Shown here in pieces: positions 16,037 through 24,182 of a stretch of 63,320 nt of DNA. The stretch lies in contig JAHJJU010000024.1 of assembly GCA_018822805.1 (NCBI GenBank), positions 1 through 63,320 on the forward strand. Direction: 5' to 3'. The notes under the pieces were generated by a model, which saw nothing but the letters and a program-made list of their open reading frames with translations, was not told the DNA's origin and searched no databases. Origin of the DNA: a bacterium (GTDB lineage Bacteria; Campylobacterota; Campylobacteria; Campylobacterales; Sulfurovaceae). Within the stretch, counting starts at the first letter, position 1; the number at the start of each line of letters is the position of its first letter. A program made the translations under genes and the position numbers.

Positions 16037-17143
16037 CTAGAGCCTATAGAGTAGATTGTATTTCGACTGATGCACCGACTTGATGGTTGAAATCTCACAA
16101 TTGTGTCGGATATGCACAGGCACTTTAGAACCAAAGAGAGAGCTGATAATCCCAGGGGTAGAACGCACAAACTGCAACGCCAATTGAATATCACTTTTTA
16201 ACTGCATAGAGTCATCTAATACAGCTCCCGTCTCAGCCGAAAAAGATTTATGAAAAAGATTCATCTGTAGCAATGAGGAGGAGCTAAGTACCCCAATACC
16301 CAAACGATGAGCTGCTTGGAGTAGCGTACACTTTTCACCTTTGACGCTCTGTGTGGGCATGGTATAGATGTCGGTTTTTGCCATATTAAACGGGGTTTGA
16401 ATGTAGTGAAAATGGTGCTTGTCCCCTCCAACTTTTTGGGCGATTTGAACCAATCGCTCTAAGTTAATGTTTTCCAACTCTTTAGCAATAAACCCATTCC
16501 AAACAGCCACACCGTAAGAACGAAACAAACCCTCTTTAACCAAGTTCTCAAAGTGTTCAAAAATCTTCTCTATTTCTAAATAAAATTGTTCTTCACCCAG
16601 TCTAAGCAGTTGCATCTCTGGATTGTGCAAATAGAAGATATCAAAGCTATCAATCCCCACACGTTTGAGACTCTCTCTACACGACCACTCTAAAAAATCA
16701 GGTGTCATGCAGTGCTGGTCAAGTTCAATATCTTCACGCAAAGCCAAACCAGTCTCAATAATGTTCTCTTCTATCCAAATATAAGGGTTTTTAGGAAAGG
16801 GGTACGAAAGAGGAATAAATCCAGCTTTTGAGCAGAGTATCAACTCCTCACGCTTCACTTTTCCTTCAGTAAACAGCTCTTTTAAGGCAATCCCTATTTC
16901 AGTTTCACTCTGACCATAACGGTAGTTACTCGCTGTATCAATAAGATTAATACCATTTAAAATAGCCTCTTTAACCCCTGCCATGTACTCAAAAACATAG
17001 TTCTCTTCTTTGTACGGCTCTTTGTTAAAGGTTCCTATACCCAGTTTGGAGAAAATCAGACCCTTATGTTGAATATAGAAATCTTTGTAGCTAGAAAACT
17101 GCTTAGCAAATGTATAAGTCCCCTCTGTAGTTGCCACACTCAT
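16037..17143 (-). CDS. Aldo/keto reductase
   Basis: About 368 residues of the AKR (TIM-barrel) superfamily. It has the catalytic tetrad region with Asp in NLIDTASNYRYG, Lys in ILCSKAGF, and an HN pair in FYLHNPE. NADPH-dependent carbonyl reduction is expected, with unknown substrate. ATG 17143 follows the stop of a 31-codon ORF by 4 bases and is preferred. The upstream ATG at 17161 has no ribosome site. It begins an operon-like pair with the flavoprotein gene. Confidence 0.8.
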   Translation of the reverse strand: MSVATTEGTYTFAKQFSSYKDFYIQHKGLIFSKLGIGTFNKEPYKEENYVFEYMAGVKEAILNGINLIDTASNYRYGQSETEIGIALKELFTEGKVKREELILCSKAGFIPLSYPFPKNPYIWIEENIIETGLALREDIELDQHCMTPDFLEWSCRESLKRVGIDSFDIFYLHNPEMQLLRLGEEQFYLEIEKIFEHFENLVKEGLFRSYGVAVWNGFIAKELENINLERLVQIAQKVGGDKHHFHYIQTPFNMAKTDIYTMPTQSVKGEKCTLLQAAHRLGIGVLSSSSLLQMNLFHKSFSAETGAVLDDSMQLKSDIQLALQFVRSTPGIISSLFGSKVPVHIRHNCEISTIKSVHQSKYNLLYRL

Positions 17144-17147
17144 GGGG

Positions 17148-17243
17148 TTATTTATCTCCATGTATATAGTTTACATACGAAATAATAGAGATAAGATAGA
17201 TTGAAATAGTGGCAAATAGCCCCATGTAGATAGATGTTTCCAT
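17148..17243 (-). CDS. 31-residue predicted membrane peptide
   Basis: This ORF starts at ATG 17243, 7 bases after a strong AAGGAG site, and encodes METSIYMGLFATISIYLISI followed by ISYVNYIHGDK. Residues about 6-27 form one hydrophobic helix flanked by acidic and basic ends, a typical small membrane protein. Its stop lies 4 bases before the preferred aldo/keto reductase start, so the two are probably co-translated. No homologue is recognised. Confidence 0.55.
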   Translation of the reverse strand: METSIYMGLFATISIYLISIISYVNYIHGDK

Positions 17244-17275
17244 AAACAGACTCCTTGTATATTTTGATTATTTAC

Positions 17276-17481
17276 AACCTGAGTTCGACGGAATACCATA
17301 GCCACAAAAGTCTAAAAATAGATAAGATTTTCAAAATTAAATTCGTAGGACTAGCCATAGCTAATTCAAGAATTTTATTTAGGAAAGATTGCCTATTTTT
17401 AGGCTTCCCTTTGGGTTTTACGAGGTTTCCCATAGGCAACCTCGTAAAATTGTGGCTATGGTATTCCGTCGAACTCAGGTT
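17276..17481. repeat. 206 bp element with 32 bp perfect terminal inverted repeats
   Basis: The arms at 17276-17307 and 17450-17481 are exact complements over 32 bases. Inside are a 12 bp hairpin abutting the right arm (17416-17427 with 17438-17449) and a GCCTA-TTTT-TAGGC hairpin (17391-17404). No coding sequence fits. The plan suggests a non-autonomous mobile element (MITE) or a strongly folded RNA. It fills most of the gap between modC and the 31-codon ORF. Confidence 0.7.
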
Positions 17482-17508
17482 TATATATACAAGAACTGTT
17501 CCATTACA

Positions 17509-17532
17509 AGGGTGCGATAGCAATCGCACCCT
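17509..17532. repeat. TAGGGTGC palindrome, copy 2, at the modC stop
   Basis: A 10 bp stem (AGGGTGCGAT / ATCGCACCCT) with an AGCA loop. On the minus strand its TAG is the modC stop codon, so the hairpin sits directly at the end of the mod operon and may act as its terminator. Confidence 0.7.
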
Positions 17533-18379
17533 ACATAATCGTCGGAGCAAACGCCTTCGTACTCACCCGAATGCTCTCACCTATTTTTAGCTTCTCTGCT
17601 TCATGCTCTGAAATCACCACCTCAACCAACTGCTGACCAATAGCGATAATCGCCACATAAATGACATCCACTTTGACAATTTCAAGCAGTTCCCCCTCAA
17701 ACGAAAACTTTTGACTTCCACTTGTTTTTAAAAGCACCTCTTTAGGCGTTCCATCATTGATTATCTGTCCCAACTCTAAAACCACCACACGAGAAGCCAA
17801 ACGGTAAATTTCAGAGGGGTCATGACTCACCATAATGGTTGTGGTTCCAAACTCTTTATGCAGTAGCAATATCTCTTGTTGCAATTTCGTACGCATCGCA
17901 GGGTCAAGCGCTGAAAGAGGTTCATCCATCAGCAAGAGTTTGGGTCGGTTCATCATTGCACGGCACAAACTCACACGCTGTTTCTGCCCACCACTTAGTG
18001 TATTGGGCAGTCGTTTTTTCAGTTCACTTAGTTCGGTAATTTTAAGCAGATGATTGGCTAACTTTTTATCTTTTTGCACATAAAGCAAATTCTCTTCTAC
18101 CGTCATATTGGGAAACAACGCATAGTCTTGAAACACAAATCCAATCTTCCGTTTTTGAGGTGCTAATGCCTTTTTACCTTGCAACCAAAGCTCATCACCA
18201 ATTTGCAACGTTCCCTCAGCTTCTTCAAGCCCTGAGAGTATCCGTAATAGCGTTGTCTTCCCACTTCCACTTTGCCCTGCTAAAGCGATAAAGTCTCCTT
18301 CTTTAATCGTAAAATTCACCTTTAAATCCATTGCACCGTTTGAGCCGTGTAGTTTTTTATTTATATCTATCGTTATCAT
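17531..18379 (-). CDS. modC: ModC, molybdate ABC transporter ATPase
   Basis: The 282 residues have Walker A GQSGSGKT (about 36-43), the Q-loop FVFQDYALFPNMTV, signature LSGGQKQR, Walker B LLLMDEPLSALD and switch MVSHD. A C-terminal TOBE/Mop domain follows (about 215-282, from SFEGELLEIV), which binds oxyanion in this family. It starts directly after modB. Together with ModB and ModA it imports molybdate for FeMo-co. Its last codon runs into a palindromic repeat. Confidence 0.9.
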   Translation of the reverse strand: MITIDINKKLHGSNGAMDLKVNFTIKEGDFIALAGQSGSGKTTLLRILSGLEEAEGTLQIGDELWLQGKKALAPQKRKIGFVFQDYALFPNMTVEENLLYVQKDKKLANHLLKITELSELKKRLPNTLSGGQKQRVSLCRAMMNRPKLLLMDEPLSALDPAMRTKLQQEILLLHKEFGTTTIMVSHDPSEIYRLASRVVVLELGQIINDGTPKEVLLKTSGSQKFSFEGELLEIVKVDVIYVAIIAIGQQLVEVVISEHEAEKLKIGESIRVSTKAFAPTIM

Positions 18380-19038
18380 TAATGAAACCCACCTATCTTT
18401 TTACTCTGTTTCTGATTAAAGAAGTACACTCCTAACAGCACCAAAAAGCTAATCGCCACCATTATCGCTGAGTAGATGTGAGCCGTACCATAATCCATCA
18501 CCTCTACAAACTCATAAATCGCAATAGAAGCCACTTTTGTTTCATCGGGGATACTCCCACCTATCATCAAAACAACTCCAAACTCCCCCACAGTGTGAGC
18601 AAAAGTAATAATAATCGCTGTCATCAGTGCTGGTTTTATATTGGGCAGGGCTACTCTTAAAATGGTCTCTAGTTTGCTTTTTCCACTAATGTAACTCGCT
18701 TCCAACATATTTTTATTCAGTCCTTCAAAGCCACTTTGTAAAGGTTGTACCATAAAGGGTAAGGAGTAAAAACAACTTGCAATTACCAAACCTGTAAAGG
18801 TAAAAGCTAAATCAATTTCAGCGAAGATAATAAGGATATAGAAACCCAGTACCGATGGAGGTAGAACAATCGGTAGTGAGGTGATGGCTTCTAAGTAGGG
18901 CTTGACTCTTGATTTGGTTTGAGCTAAGTACCATGCTAGGGGTAGGCTTAGGATGAAGAGTATTAGGGTGGTTACTCCTGCTAGTTTGAAGGATAGGATG
19001 AAGGGGGTTAGCTCTAGGGTTTTTAGGGTTTCTAGCAT
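18379..19038 (-). CDS. modB: ModB, molybdate ABC transporter permease
   Basis: The roughly 219-residue permease has five or six membrane helices and the EAA-like loop EASYISGKSKLETILRVALP that docks ModC. ATG 19038 is chosen because GAGG lies 9 bases upstream. The longer frame to 19089 runs through a palindromic repeat. The gene adjoins modC, but its natural upstream partner, the mop gene, is more than 4.7 kb away, separated by the cassette 19247-23715. Confidence 0.9.
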   Translation of the reverse strand: MLETLKTLELTPFILSFKLAGVTTLILFILSLPLAWYLAQTKSRVKPYLEAITSLPIVLPPSVLGFYILIIFAEIDLAFTFTGLVIASCFYSLPFMVQPLQSGFEGLNKNMLEASYISGKSKLETILRVALPNIKPALMTAIIITFAHTVGEFGVVLMIGGSIPDETKVASIAIYEFVEVMDYGTAHIYSAIMVAISFLVLLGVYFFNQKQSKKIGGFH

Positions 19039-19054
19039 AGTCCATATCCTCTCG

Positions 19055-19076
19055 TTCCCAAGCTCCAGCTTGGGAA
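19055..19076. repeat. Short dispersed palindrome before modB
   Basis: TTCCCAAGCT / AGCTTGGGAA with a CC loop. From memory, this CGTTCCCAAGCTCCAGCTTGGGAA-type hairpin recurs in many bacterial genomes, including sulfur oxidisers. It lies between the modB start and the larger inverted repeat at 19143-19235. Confidence 0.6.
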
Positions 19077-19142
19077 TGCATATTGGCATTTAATAAATCT
19101 TAGAGTAAATTGGTTCAAACATGATTGCAAACTGTCATATTT

Positions 19143-19235
19143 GTAGGGTGCGTTTCCCAACGCACCATTCGTTGGCATAAAGAAAATGTTTGGTTTTTGG
19201 TTTAAATAATCGGTGCGTTGGGAAACGCACCCTAC
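19143..19235. repeat. TAGGGTGC palindrome, copy 3, paired element
   Basis: Two 24-base units, 19143-19166 and 19212-19235, are perfect inverted copies of each other, and each is itself a GGTGCGTT/AACGCACC-type hairpin. They bracket 45 bases of plain DNA. The pair lies exactly at the junction between modB and the nuclease gene of the inserted cassette. Confidence 0.75.
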
Positions 19236-19246
19236 GAAAGCTATAA

Positions 19247-20395
19247 TCATAAACCCACCCTCTTAAAACCTAACTCATCAGTAATGTCTTTAATAAGTTT
19301 AGAAAGTGGTCGTTTATTAAACTCTTCACCATCTTTATAGTTACAAAATAAAAATCTATATATTTCATCATCTGTTAAACGAAAGTTCTTTTTTAATTCA
19401 GCTATATAAGATTTTGAATAGATGGTTCTTTTGACCAACAGTTCTAAAACAACATCTTTATGTTGTGCATAGAGTTTATCAAGTTTGAAGTAGTCATTAC
19501 TATCTTTTCTATCCTTATCATCTTGTTTATTATTTTTATCTTTTATCTCAACTTCAAAATTATTAGTATTATATTTTCGTTTTTTAACTTGAAGAAAATT
19601 CATATTTGTAGGTCTATAGGTTAGTTTAAATGTGTTCTCATCTATCTCATAAGGGCTTAAAAGTTCATCTTTATATGTATCTTTACTACCTTTTGTATGA
19701 TTACAAACTTTACAACTAGGAATAAGATTATAAAAACTCATGGCTAAATAGGGATAGTCTGATTTTGGAAAAAAGTGGTCAATTTCAGGTCTTAAACCAT
19801 TTTTACTATCTTTATCTCTTTCTGAGATGAGAATATAGCCCATATTACAATAAGGACATGTTTTTAAGTTGTGTTTTATGACAAAGATATATCTATCATA
19901 ATTCACTATATCATCCCATTTATTTTCATAAAAATCTACAAAAACATCTTTTAAAACAGCGTCTATTTTATTCTCTAAAACAACAATTTTTAAATTATCA
20001 ACCATTTCTCCACTTAAGCTTGTATGTGAACGTACTAAAGTAACCAATTCATTTTTATTCTTATTAGAGAAACCTCTAATATTATTTTCTCTACAAATTT
20101 GTTTTAATTTATCAACACTAAAAACTTCGTTATTAGCAATAGTTAGTGTCTCAGCAGGAATGAAAGTTTTAATAAAGTTATCAAATTCTTGAATAATCCC
20201 TCGTAACTTTTTTACATCTTGCTTTAATATAAAGTTTAAATGCCAACTTATCCAATCTAAGGCTTGATATTCAAAAGAGTCCATTTCAAAACTATCTCGT
20301 TTAGTTGTTAATGAATCATGTATACTCTCATTAACTTTATTAAAATGTAAATCCCTAAAAGCTATATTTTCATCATCTATTTTAATCGGTATCAT
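19247..20395 (-). CDS. SAP-HNH nuclease, PtuB-like
   Basis: About 382 residues from ATG 20395, which has AGAGG just upstream. The ATG at 20419 lacks a site. A SAP-like helix-turn-helix (FSVDKLKQICREN, near residue 95-125) suggests DNA binding. The HNH core follows: CPYC near 180, PEIDHFFPKS, NLIPSCKVCNHTKGS. The two CxxC pairs would hold zinc and the DH pair would bind the metal. It overlaps the ATPase gene by 14 bases. ATPase plus HNH pairs form Septu (PtuAB) and type I retron effectors, so a phage-defence nuclease is likely. Confidence 0.78.
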   Translation of the reverse strand: MIPIKIDDENIAFRDLHFNKVNESIHDSLTTKRDSFEMDSFEYQALDWISWHLNFILKQDVKKLRGIIQEFDNFIKTFIPAETLTIANNEVFSVDKLKQICRENNIRGFSNKNKNELVTLVRSHTSLSGEMVDNLKIVVLENKIDAVLKDVFVDFYENKWDDIVNYDRYIFVIKHNLKTCPYCNMGYILISERDKDSKNGLRPEIDHFFPKSDYPYLAMSFYNLIPSCKVCNHTKGSKDTYKDELLSPYEIDENTFKLTYRPTNMNFLQVKKRKYNTNNFEVEIKDKNNKQDDKDRKDSNDYFKLDKLYAQHKDVVLELLVKRTIYSKSYIAELKKNFRLTDDEIYRFLFCNYKDGEEFNKRPLSKLIKDITDELGFKRVGL

Positions 20396-22196
20396 TTTGC
20401 CTCTTTTCAATAGATTCAAGTCTTTTTATTATCTCGTCTTGTTGTTCTTTAAGTTGTTGCTTCTCCCTTTCTAATTCATCTTTTTCAAATTTTTCATAAT
20501 ACATATCACTAAGTTTCCTTCTTAGTAAATCTTCGCCTATACTTTCAATAACTTTTTTTATTTGATTTTGAGGGGTAGATATATCTTCAAGTTTTTTATC
20601 ATTATTTAAATAGTTCATAATTTCTTGAATTTTATTTTTAGCAAACTTTCCCATTAAGCCATCTTCCATAAAAAAACCATCAGATAAAAGTGTATGAATG
20701 TTTTGTCCAAAAGTATTAAGGTTAATTTCTTTGCTCACATTAATGCAGTATCCATCTTTAATATCGTTTGGTAATTTTAATTTAGGATATTTTTTTTCTG
20801 TTTTTTCTTTTTTGTAAGTGTCTAAAAAAACTATATTTTGTTTTGGTATGTCTGATAAGAGGAAAGGAGAATGGGTTAAAAAAATCAAATGAACATTTTT
20901 GTCCAAAATTCTAAAAATATTATTTATATCACAAAATATTTTTTTTTGCCACTCTGGATGTAACGAAGTTTCTATTTCATCAAAAAAATAAAATTTTGGT
21001 TGTTTATTTAAGTCACCTCCACTACGATTACTAATAATTTCAATTATTAACCTTATATAGTGTTTTTCACCATTTGATAATAAATTATACACCATATTTT
21101 TTTTAGAATCATATAGTTCTAAATCAAAAATTGGTAAATTTTCTTGTTTTGTTCCTAAAAAATTAGGAATATCAAAGAAGTTTTCAAATATCCATAATTT
21201 ATCTAAGTTAGTATCTTCTATATTTAGCTCAAAATATATTCTTAAATTATTTTGAATATCAACCTTTTCTAAAAGTTTTTTGTCCTTAAGGTATTCTAAT
21301 GCTTCCAGAATATCATCAATTTTAGGAATAAAAGAAAAATCTTCTTTGTTTATTTCAAAACAATCATTAATTAAAAAAAGTTTATGAATATGTTCAGATT
21401 GATATTTATCTTTGAAATCTTTTTGTCTAAGATAGAATCTTATTAATGCTCTTTTTAATGTTTGGCAAAATAAGTCATCTGAAAGAGAAAACCCTAAATT
21501 TTCTTCTAATTCTATTTTTTCCATACTAGTTAATTTTTCAAGAACTTGAACTTGATTTATGTCTTCAATACTATCATTTATATTGAACTCTTTTAATATA
21601 AATCTAACTTTATCAAATTCATAAAAAAATGTTTTATTCTTAAAGAGATTCAAATTTTTTCTATATTGATTAATATATTTTGGTATAAATATATGATCAT
21701 TAGCATCACTGTATTGATATTTTGTGGAAGTTCTAAAATCAAAATTCAAACCATTCAAATAGAGAATATTATGATTATAATCTCTATTTTCTTTTGCTCC
21801 AATTTCAACCCCTGAAGAACTTACTTCTACACTTGATTTAACATGACTTTTTTTTGAACCTAATATCTCAAATTCTACATTATCATATGAATAATACTTA
21901 TCATCATTACAATTATATGCAACTATTATATATTTATTATGTCTTTTATGTGGAACTTTTGGAAGAATCATTTCCGATATACTACTCTTCCCACTCCCAT
22001 TTTTCCCAACAATAGCCGTAACATTAATATTTTTACCAAAAAAGTTTTCTATATATTGTTTATTCCCATCCTCATCAATATTTTCTTTAACTGTTAAGTT
22101 TTCACCATCATAATGACAATTAAATCTAGGAGAAAAATTAAACCCCTGCTTATAAATATTCTTATACTCTTCAACCCATAAATAAACCAGTTCCAT
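20382..22196 (-). CDS. SMC-like AAA ATPase, PtuA-like
   Basis: The 604 residues have Walker A VGKNGSGKSS (63-72), Walker B KFYFFDEIETSLHPEW, and IFLTHSPFLLSDIPK with the sensor His, the OLD/Septu ABC-ATPase pattern. The C-terminal 60 residues are a charged coiled coil (from DELEREKQQLKEQQ). Signature-like LLSNGEKHYIRL is present. It shares an A with the upstream stop (TAATG) and overlaps the HNH gene. It probably gates the nuclease by ATP binding, as in PtuAB. Base composition is more AT-rich than the mod genes around it. Confidence 0.78.
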   Translation of the reverse strand: MELVYLWVEEYKNIYKQGFNFSPRFNCHYDGENLTVKENIDEDGNKQYIENFFGKNINVTAIVGKNGSGKSSISEMILPKVPHKRHNKYIIVAYNCNDDKYYSYDNVEFEILGSKKSHVKSSVEVSSSGVEIGAKENRDYNHNILYLNGLNFDFRTSTKYQYSDANDHIFIPKYINQYRKNLNLFKNKTFFYEFDKVRFILKEFNINDSIEDINQVQVLEKLTSMEKIELEENLGFSLSDDLFCQTLKRALIRFYLRQKDFKDKYQSEHIHKLFLINDCFEINKEDFSFIPKIDDILEALEYLKDKKLLEKVDIQNNLRIYFELNIEDTNLDKLWIFENFFDIPNFLGTKQENLPIFDLELYDSKKNMVYNLLSNGEKHYIRLIIEIISNRSGGDLNKQPKFYFFDEIETSLHPEWQKKIFCDINNIFRILDKNVHLIFLTHSPFLLSDIPKQNIVFLDTYKKEKTEKKYPKLKLPNDIKDGYCINVSKEINLNTFGQNIHTLLSDGFFMEDGLMGKFAKNKIQEIMNYLNNDKKLEDISTPQNQIKKVIESIGEDLLRRKLSDMYYEKFEKDELEREKQQLKEQQDEIIKRLESIEKRQNDTD

Positions 22197-22447
22197 TAAC
22201 TCTTTCCTAACACATAATAAGTACTACGCCCACTACCTAAACGACGAATAATCCCTTTTTCAACCATCTGCTTCAACAACTCCCTAGTACGACTCTCTTT
22301 AATTCTTAAAAGTTTTTCTACCTCTTTTGAAACCATACGCTTATGCTCTTCTAAATAAGTAATTATTGTTTCTTCTTGAAAACTAAGAGGTGTTAAATTA
22401 TCCGACACTTTTCCGACGGTATCCGACGGTTTTTCAGTATTCTTCAA
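22196..22447 (-). CDS. Small winged-helix protein
   Basis: The 83 residues contain a winged helix (about 24-80: ETIITYLEEHKRMVSKEVEKLL, then RTRELLKQMVEKGIIRRLGSGR, wing, TYYVLG). The fold is like the C-terminal domain of AlbA_2/RecG-like regulators. The start is TTG 22447, overlapping the stop of the DUF4143 gene (TTGA). The gene ends in TAATG with the ATPase. The first 20 residues come from a short TCCGAC direct-repeat stretch. It may regulate the cassette, or it may be the retained end of a larger gene. Confidence 0.65.
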   Translation of the reverse strand: MKNTEKPSDTVGKVSDNLTPLSFQEETIITYLEEHKRMVSKEVEKLLRIKESRTRELLKQMVEKGIIRRLGSGRSTYYVLGKS

Positions 22448-23715
22448 CCTCTACTCCCTATCTCATCCAAAACAAACTCATCAAAACTCAAAACTTCAAT
22501 ATCATCAACCAATTCATTCGTATCAAATGTAATCAATTTACAAGTCTGAGTATCCTCACTCTTAAAATATTTAAACGCACCCAACTCTCTTTTTCGCGTC
22601 TTCTCATCTTCAATATCATAGGCTACTTGATAGAGTGTTTTGTGACTATAGAAGTCAACCTCATACTTCTCTCTCATATACGTTACACTGTTGTCATTGG
22701 CATAAAGAACATTAAAAACCTTATTTTCCAATGCTGTACCCAGATTTTTAGAGTGTTTAGGGGCTATCTGTAAAAAGCCATTATCGTTTAGATATATTTT
22801 TTTAGAAGAACGAATCTTCTCTTTGGGTTTGGTATGATACCTATCTATTCGTCTAAGCAAAAATACCTCTTCAAAATAACCAATATACTCTTTGATGCTT
22901 TTATCGCTTATATCAAAAATTTCTGCTAACTTACTGTAGTTGACAATGCCTGTTGCCGTAGAAAGCAGATAGAAAAAAAGTCGTTCCAACTCACTGGAGT
23001 TTCGTATGCCATACCGTGGTACAATATCTTGGTAGATAATATTTTTAGCATACGATATAAGTATCTCTCTCTTTATATGTTCTTGTTCCTCGTCAAAAAC
23101 TTCATAAAATCCACCCCAAGTTAAATACTCCTCTTTGGCTCTTGCAATGGCTATTCTATGGGTTATTCGTTCTATCTCATTGCTATAAGCTATCTGCTTA
23201 TAGTCTAAAAACTCTCTGAAAGAAAATGTCTCTAAATGAATACCCAAAGTGCGACCACTGAGCAGAGTATTTAAATCGTTAGAGAGCAAAGAGGAGTTAG
23301 AACCTGTAATAATGAACTTAATATCCGAACTCTCATATTTACTTTTGATAAAAACTTGCCAGTTCTCAAAAAACTGAACTTCATCAAAAATGACATAAGT
23401 TTTCCCTCGTGGATTGGCAAGTTTTAGATACTCATCATAAACAGTATTAAGGTAGTTGGCATCATGCTTATACTCTAAAAAGTAAGGCTGTTCAAGATTA
23501 ACAAACAGAATATTATAGGGGTTAACCCCACTCTTAATTAGATAATCAATTGCCTGTTTAGCCAAAGTACTTTTCCCACATCGTCGTATACCTGAGATGG
23601 TAATAACTTGTCGAAGTGGAAGGTACTCAATAAGTTGTGCCAGTTTTTCACGGGTAATCGAACTATTGATTCTATTATTCCAATGGGGATTCTGTTCTAT
23701 AAGTATATTTTTCAT
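22444..23715 (-). CDS. AAA_14/DUF4143 ATPase
   Basis: The 423 residues have Walker A SGIRRCGKST (about 41-50), Walker B KTYVIFDEVQFFENW, and ITGSNSSLLS, all typical of the AAA_14 domain. A winged-helix region and a DUF4143 restriction-nuclease-like fold follow (TALENKVFNVLYANDNSVTY, EVDFYS). The EVDF acid residues are in the nuclease position. It is the first gene of the four-gene cassette within the mod operon. Such proteins are common in accessory regions and their function is not settled. Confidence 0.8.
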   Translation of the reverse strand: MKNILIEQNPHWNNRINSSITREKLAQLIEYLPLRQVITISGIRRCGKSTLAKQAIDYLIKSGVNPYNILFVNLEQPYFLEYKHDANYLNTVYDEYLKLANPRGKTYVIFDEVQFFENWQVFIKSKYESSDIKFIITGSNSSLLSNDLNTLLSGRTLGIHLETFSFREFLDYKQIAYSNEIERITHRIAIARAKEEYLTWGGFYEVFDEEQEHIKREILISYAKNIIYQDIVPRYGIRNSSELERLFFYLLSTATGIVNYSKLAEIFDISDKSIKEYIGYFEEVFLLRRIDRYHTKPKEKIRSSKKIYLNDNGFLQIAPKHSKNLGTALENKVFNVLYANDNSVTYMREKYEVDFYSHKTLYQVAYDIEDEKTRKRELGAFKYFKSEDTQTCKLITFDTNELVDDIEVLSFDEFVLDEIGSRG

Positions 23716-23792
23716 TATATTTCCAAAAAAAAGTTATTTTTTAGTAACTGTACTTCTGTATTATATCATATTTTACGGAAATATGAAGATTC

Positions 23793-24182
23793 TTAAGCAC
23801 AAACCGAAACCTCACTCCCCTTAACCAAAACTACCACATCATCTCCCTCTTGCAACGCCATTGCCAAAGAAGCATTCAGCGTAATCACACTTTCCAACGC
23901 AAGCCCTTTAACATCAAGCCCAATGCTACTGAGTAGTTTTCCGTTATTCACATGGGTTATTTTAGCCTTTAACTGATTGGCATAGCTCAACTGACCAGTA
24001 AAGTTTTTAGCAAGGGCAATGTCGGTTGATTTGACACTAAGTTTTACCCTGCTACCCACTTTTAAATTGGAGGCCAACTCCAAACTCAATACTTGAATGG
24101 TTTGTTTTCCTAAACTGAAAGTGAGATGATGTAAACTTTCTACATGCTCTATTTGAATAAGGATTACTGTGAGCTGGTTCAC
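23793..24182 (-). CDS. Di-Mop (TOBE) molybdenum-binding protein
   Basis: The 129 residues consist of two Mop/TOBE units (about 1-62 and 63-129), the second giving ANQLKAKITHVNNGKLLSSI and GDDVVVLVKGSEVSV. Such molbindin-like proteins store or buffer molybdate. It overlaps modA by 4 bases. In Campylobacter jejuni, as I recall, the matching gene sits between modA and modB (Cj0300c-Cj0303c). Here the next gene on the strand is the inserted DUF4143 ATPase. Confidence 0.8.
   Translation of the reverse strand: MNQLTVILIQIEHVESLHHLTFSLGKQTIQVLSLELASNLKVGSRVKLSVKSTDIALAKNFTGQLSYANQLKAKITHVNNGKLLSSIGLDVKGLALESVITLNASLAMALQEGDDVVVLVKGSEVSVCA

Noticed and set aside
12494-22196. Type I retron using the ATPase-HNH pair as effector of the RT
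   Set aside because: The RT carries its own DUF3800-like domain, lies on the other strand and is separated from the pair by the flavoprotein, reductase and modBC genes.
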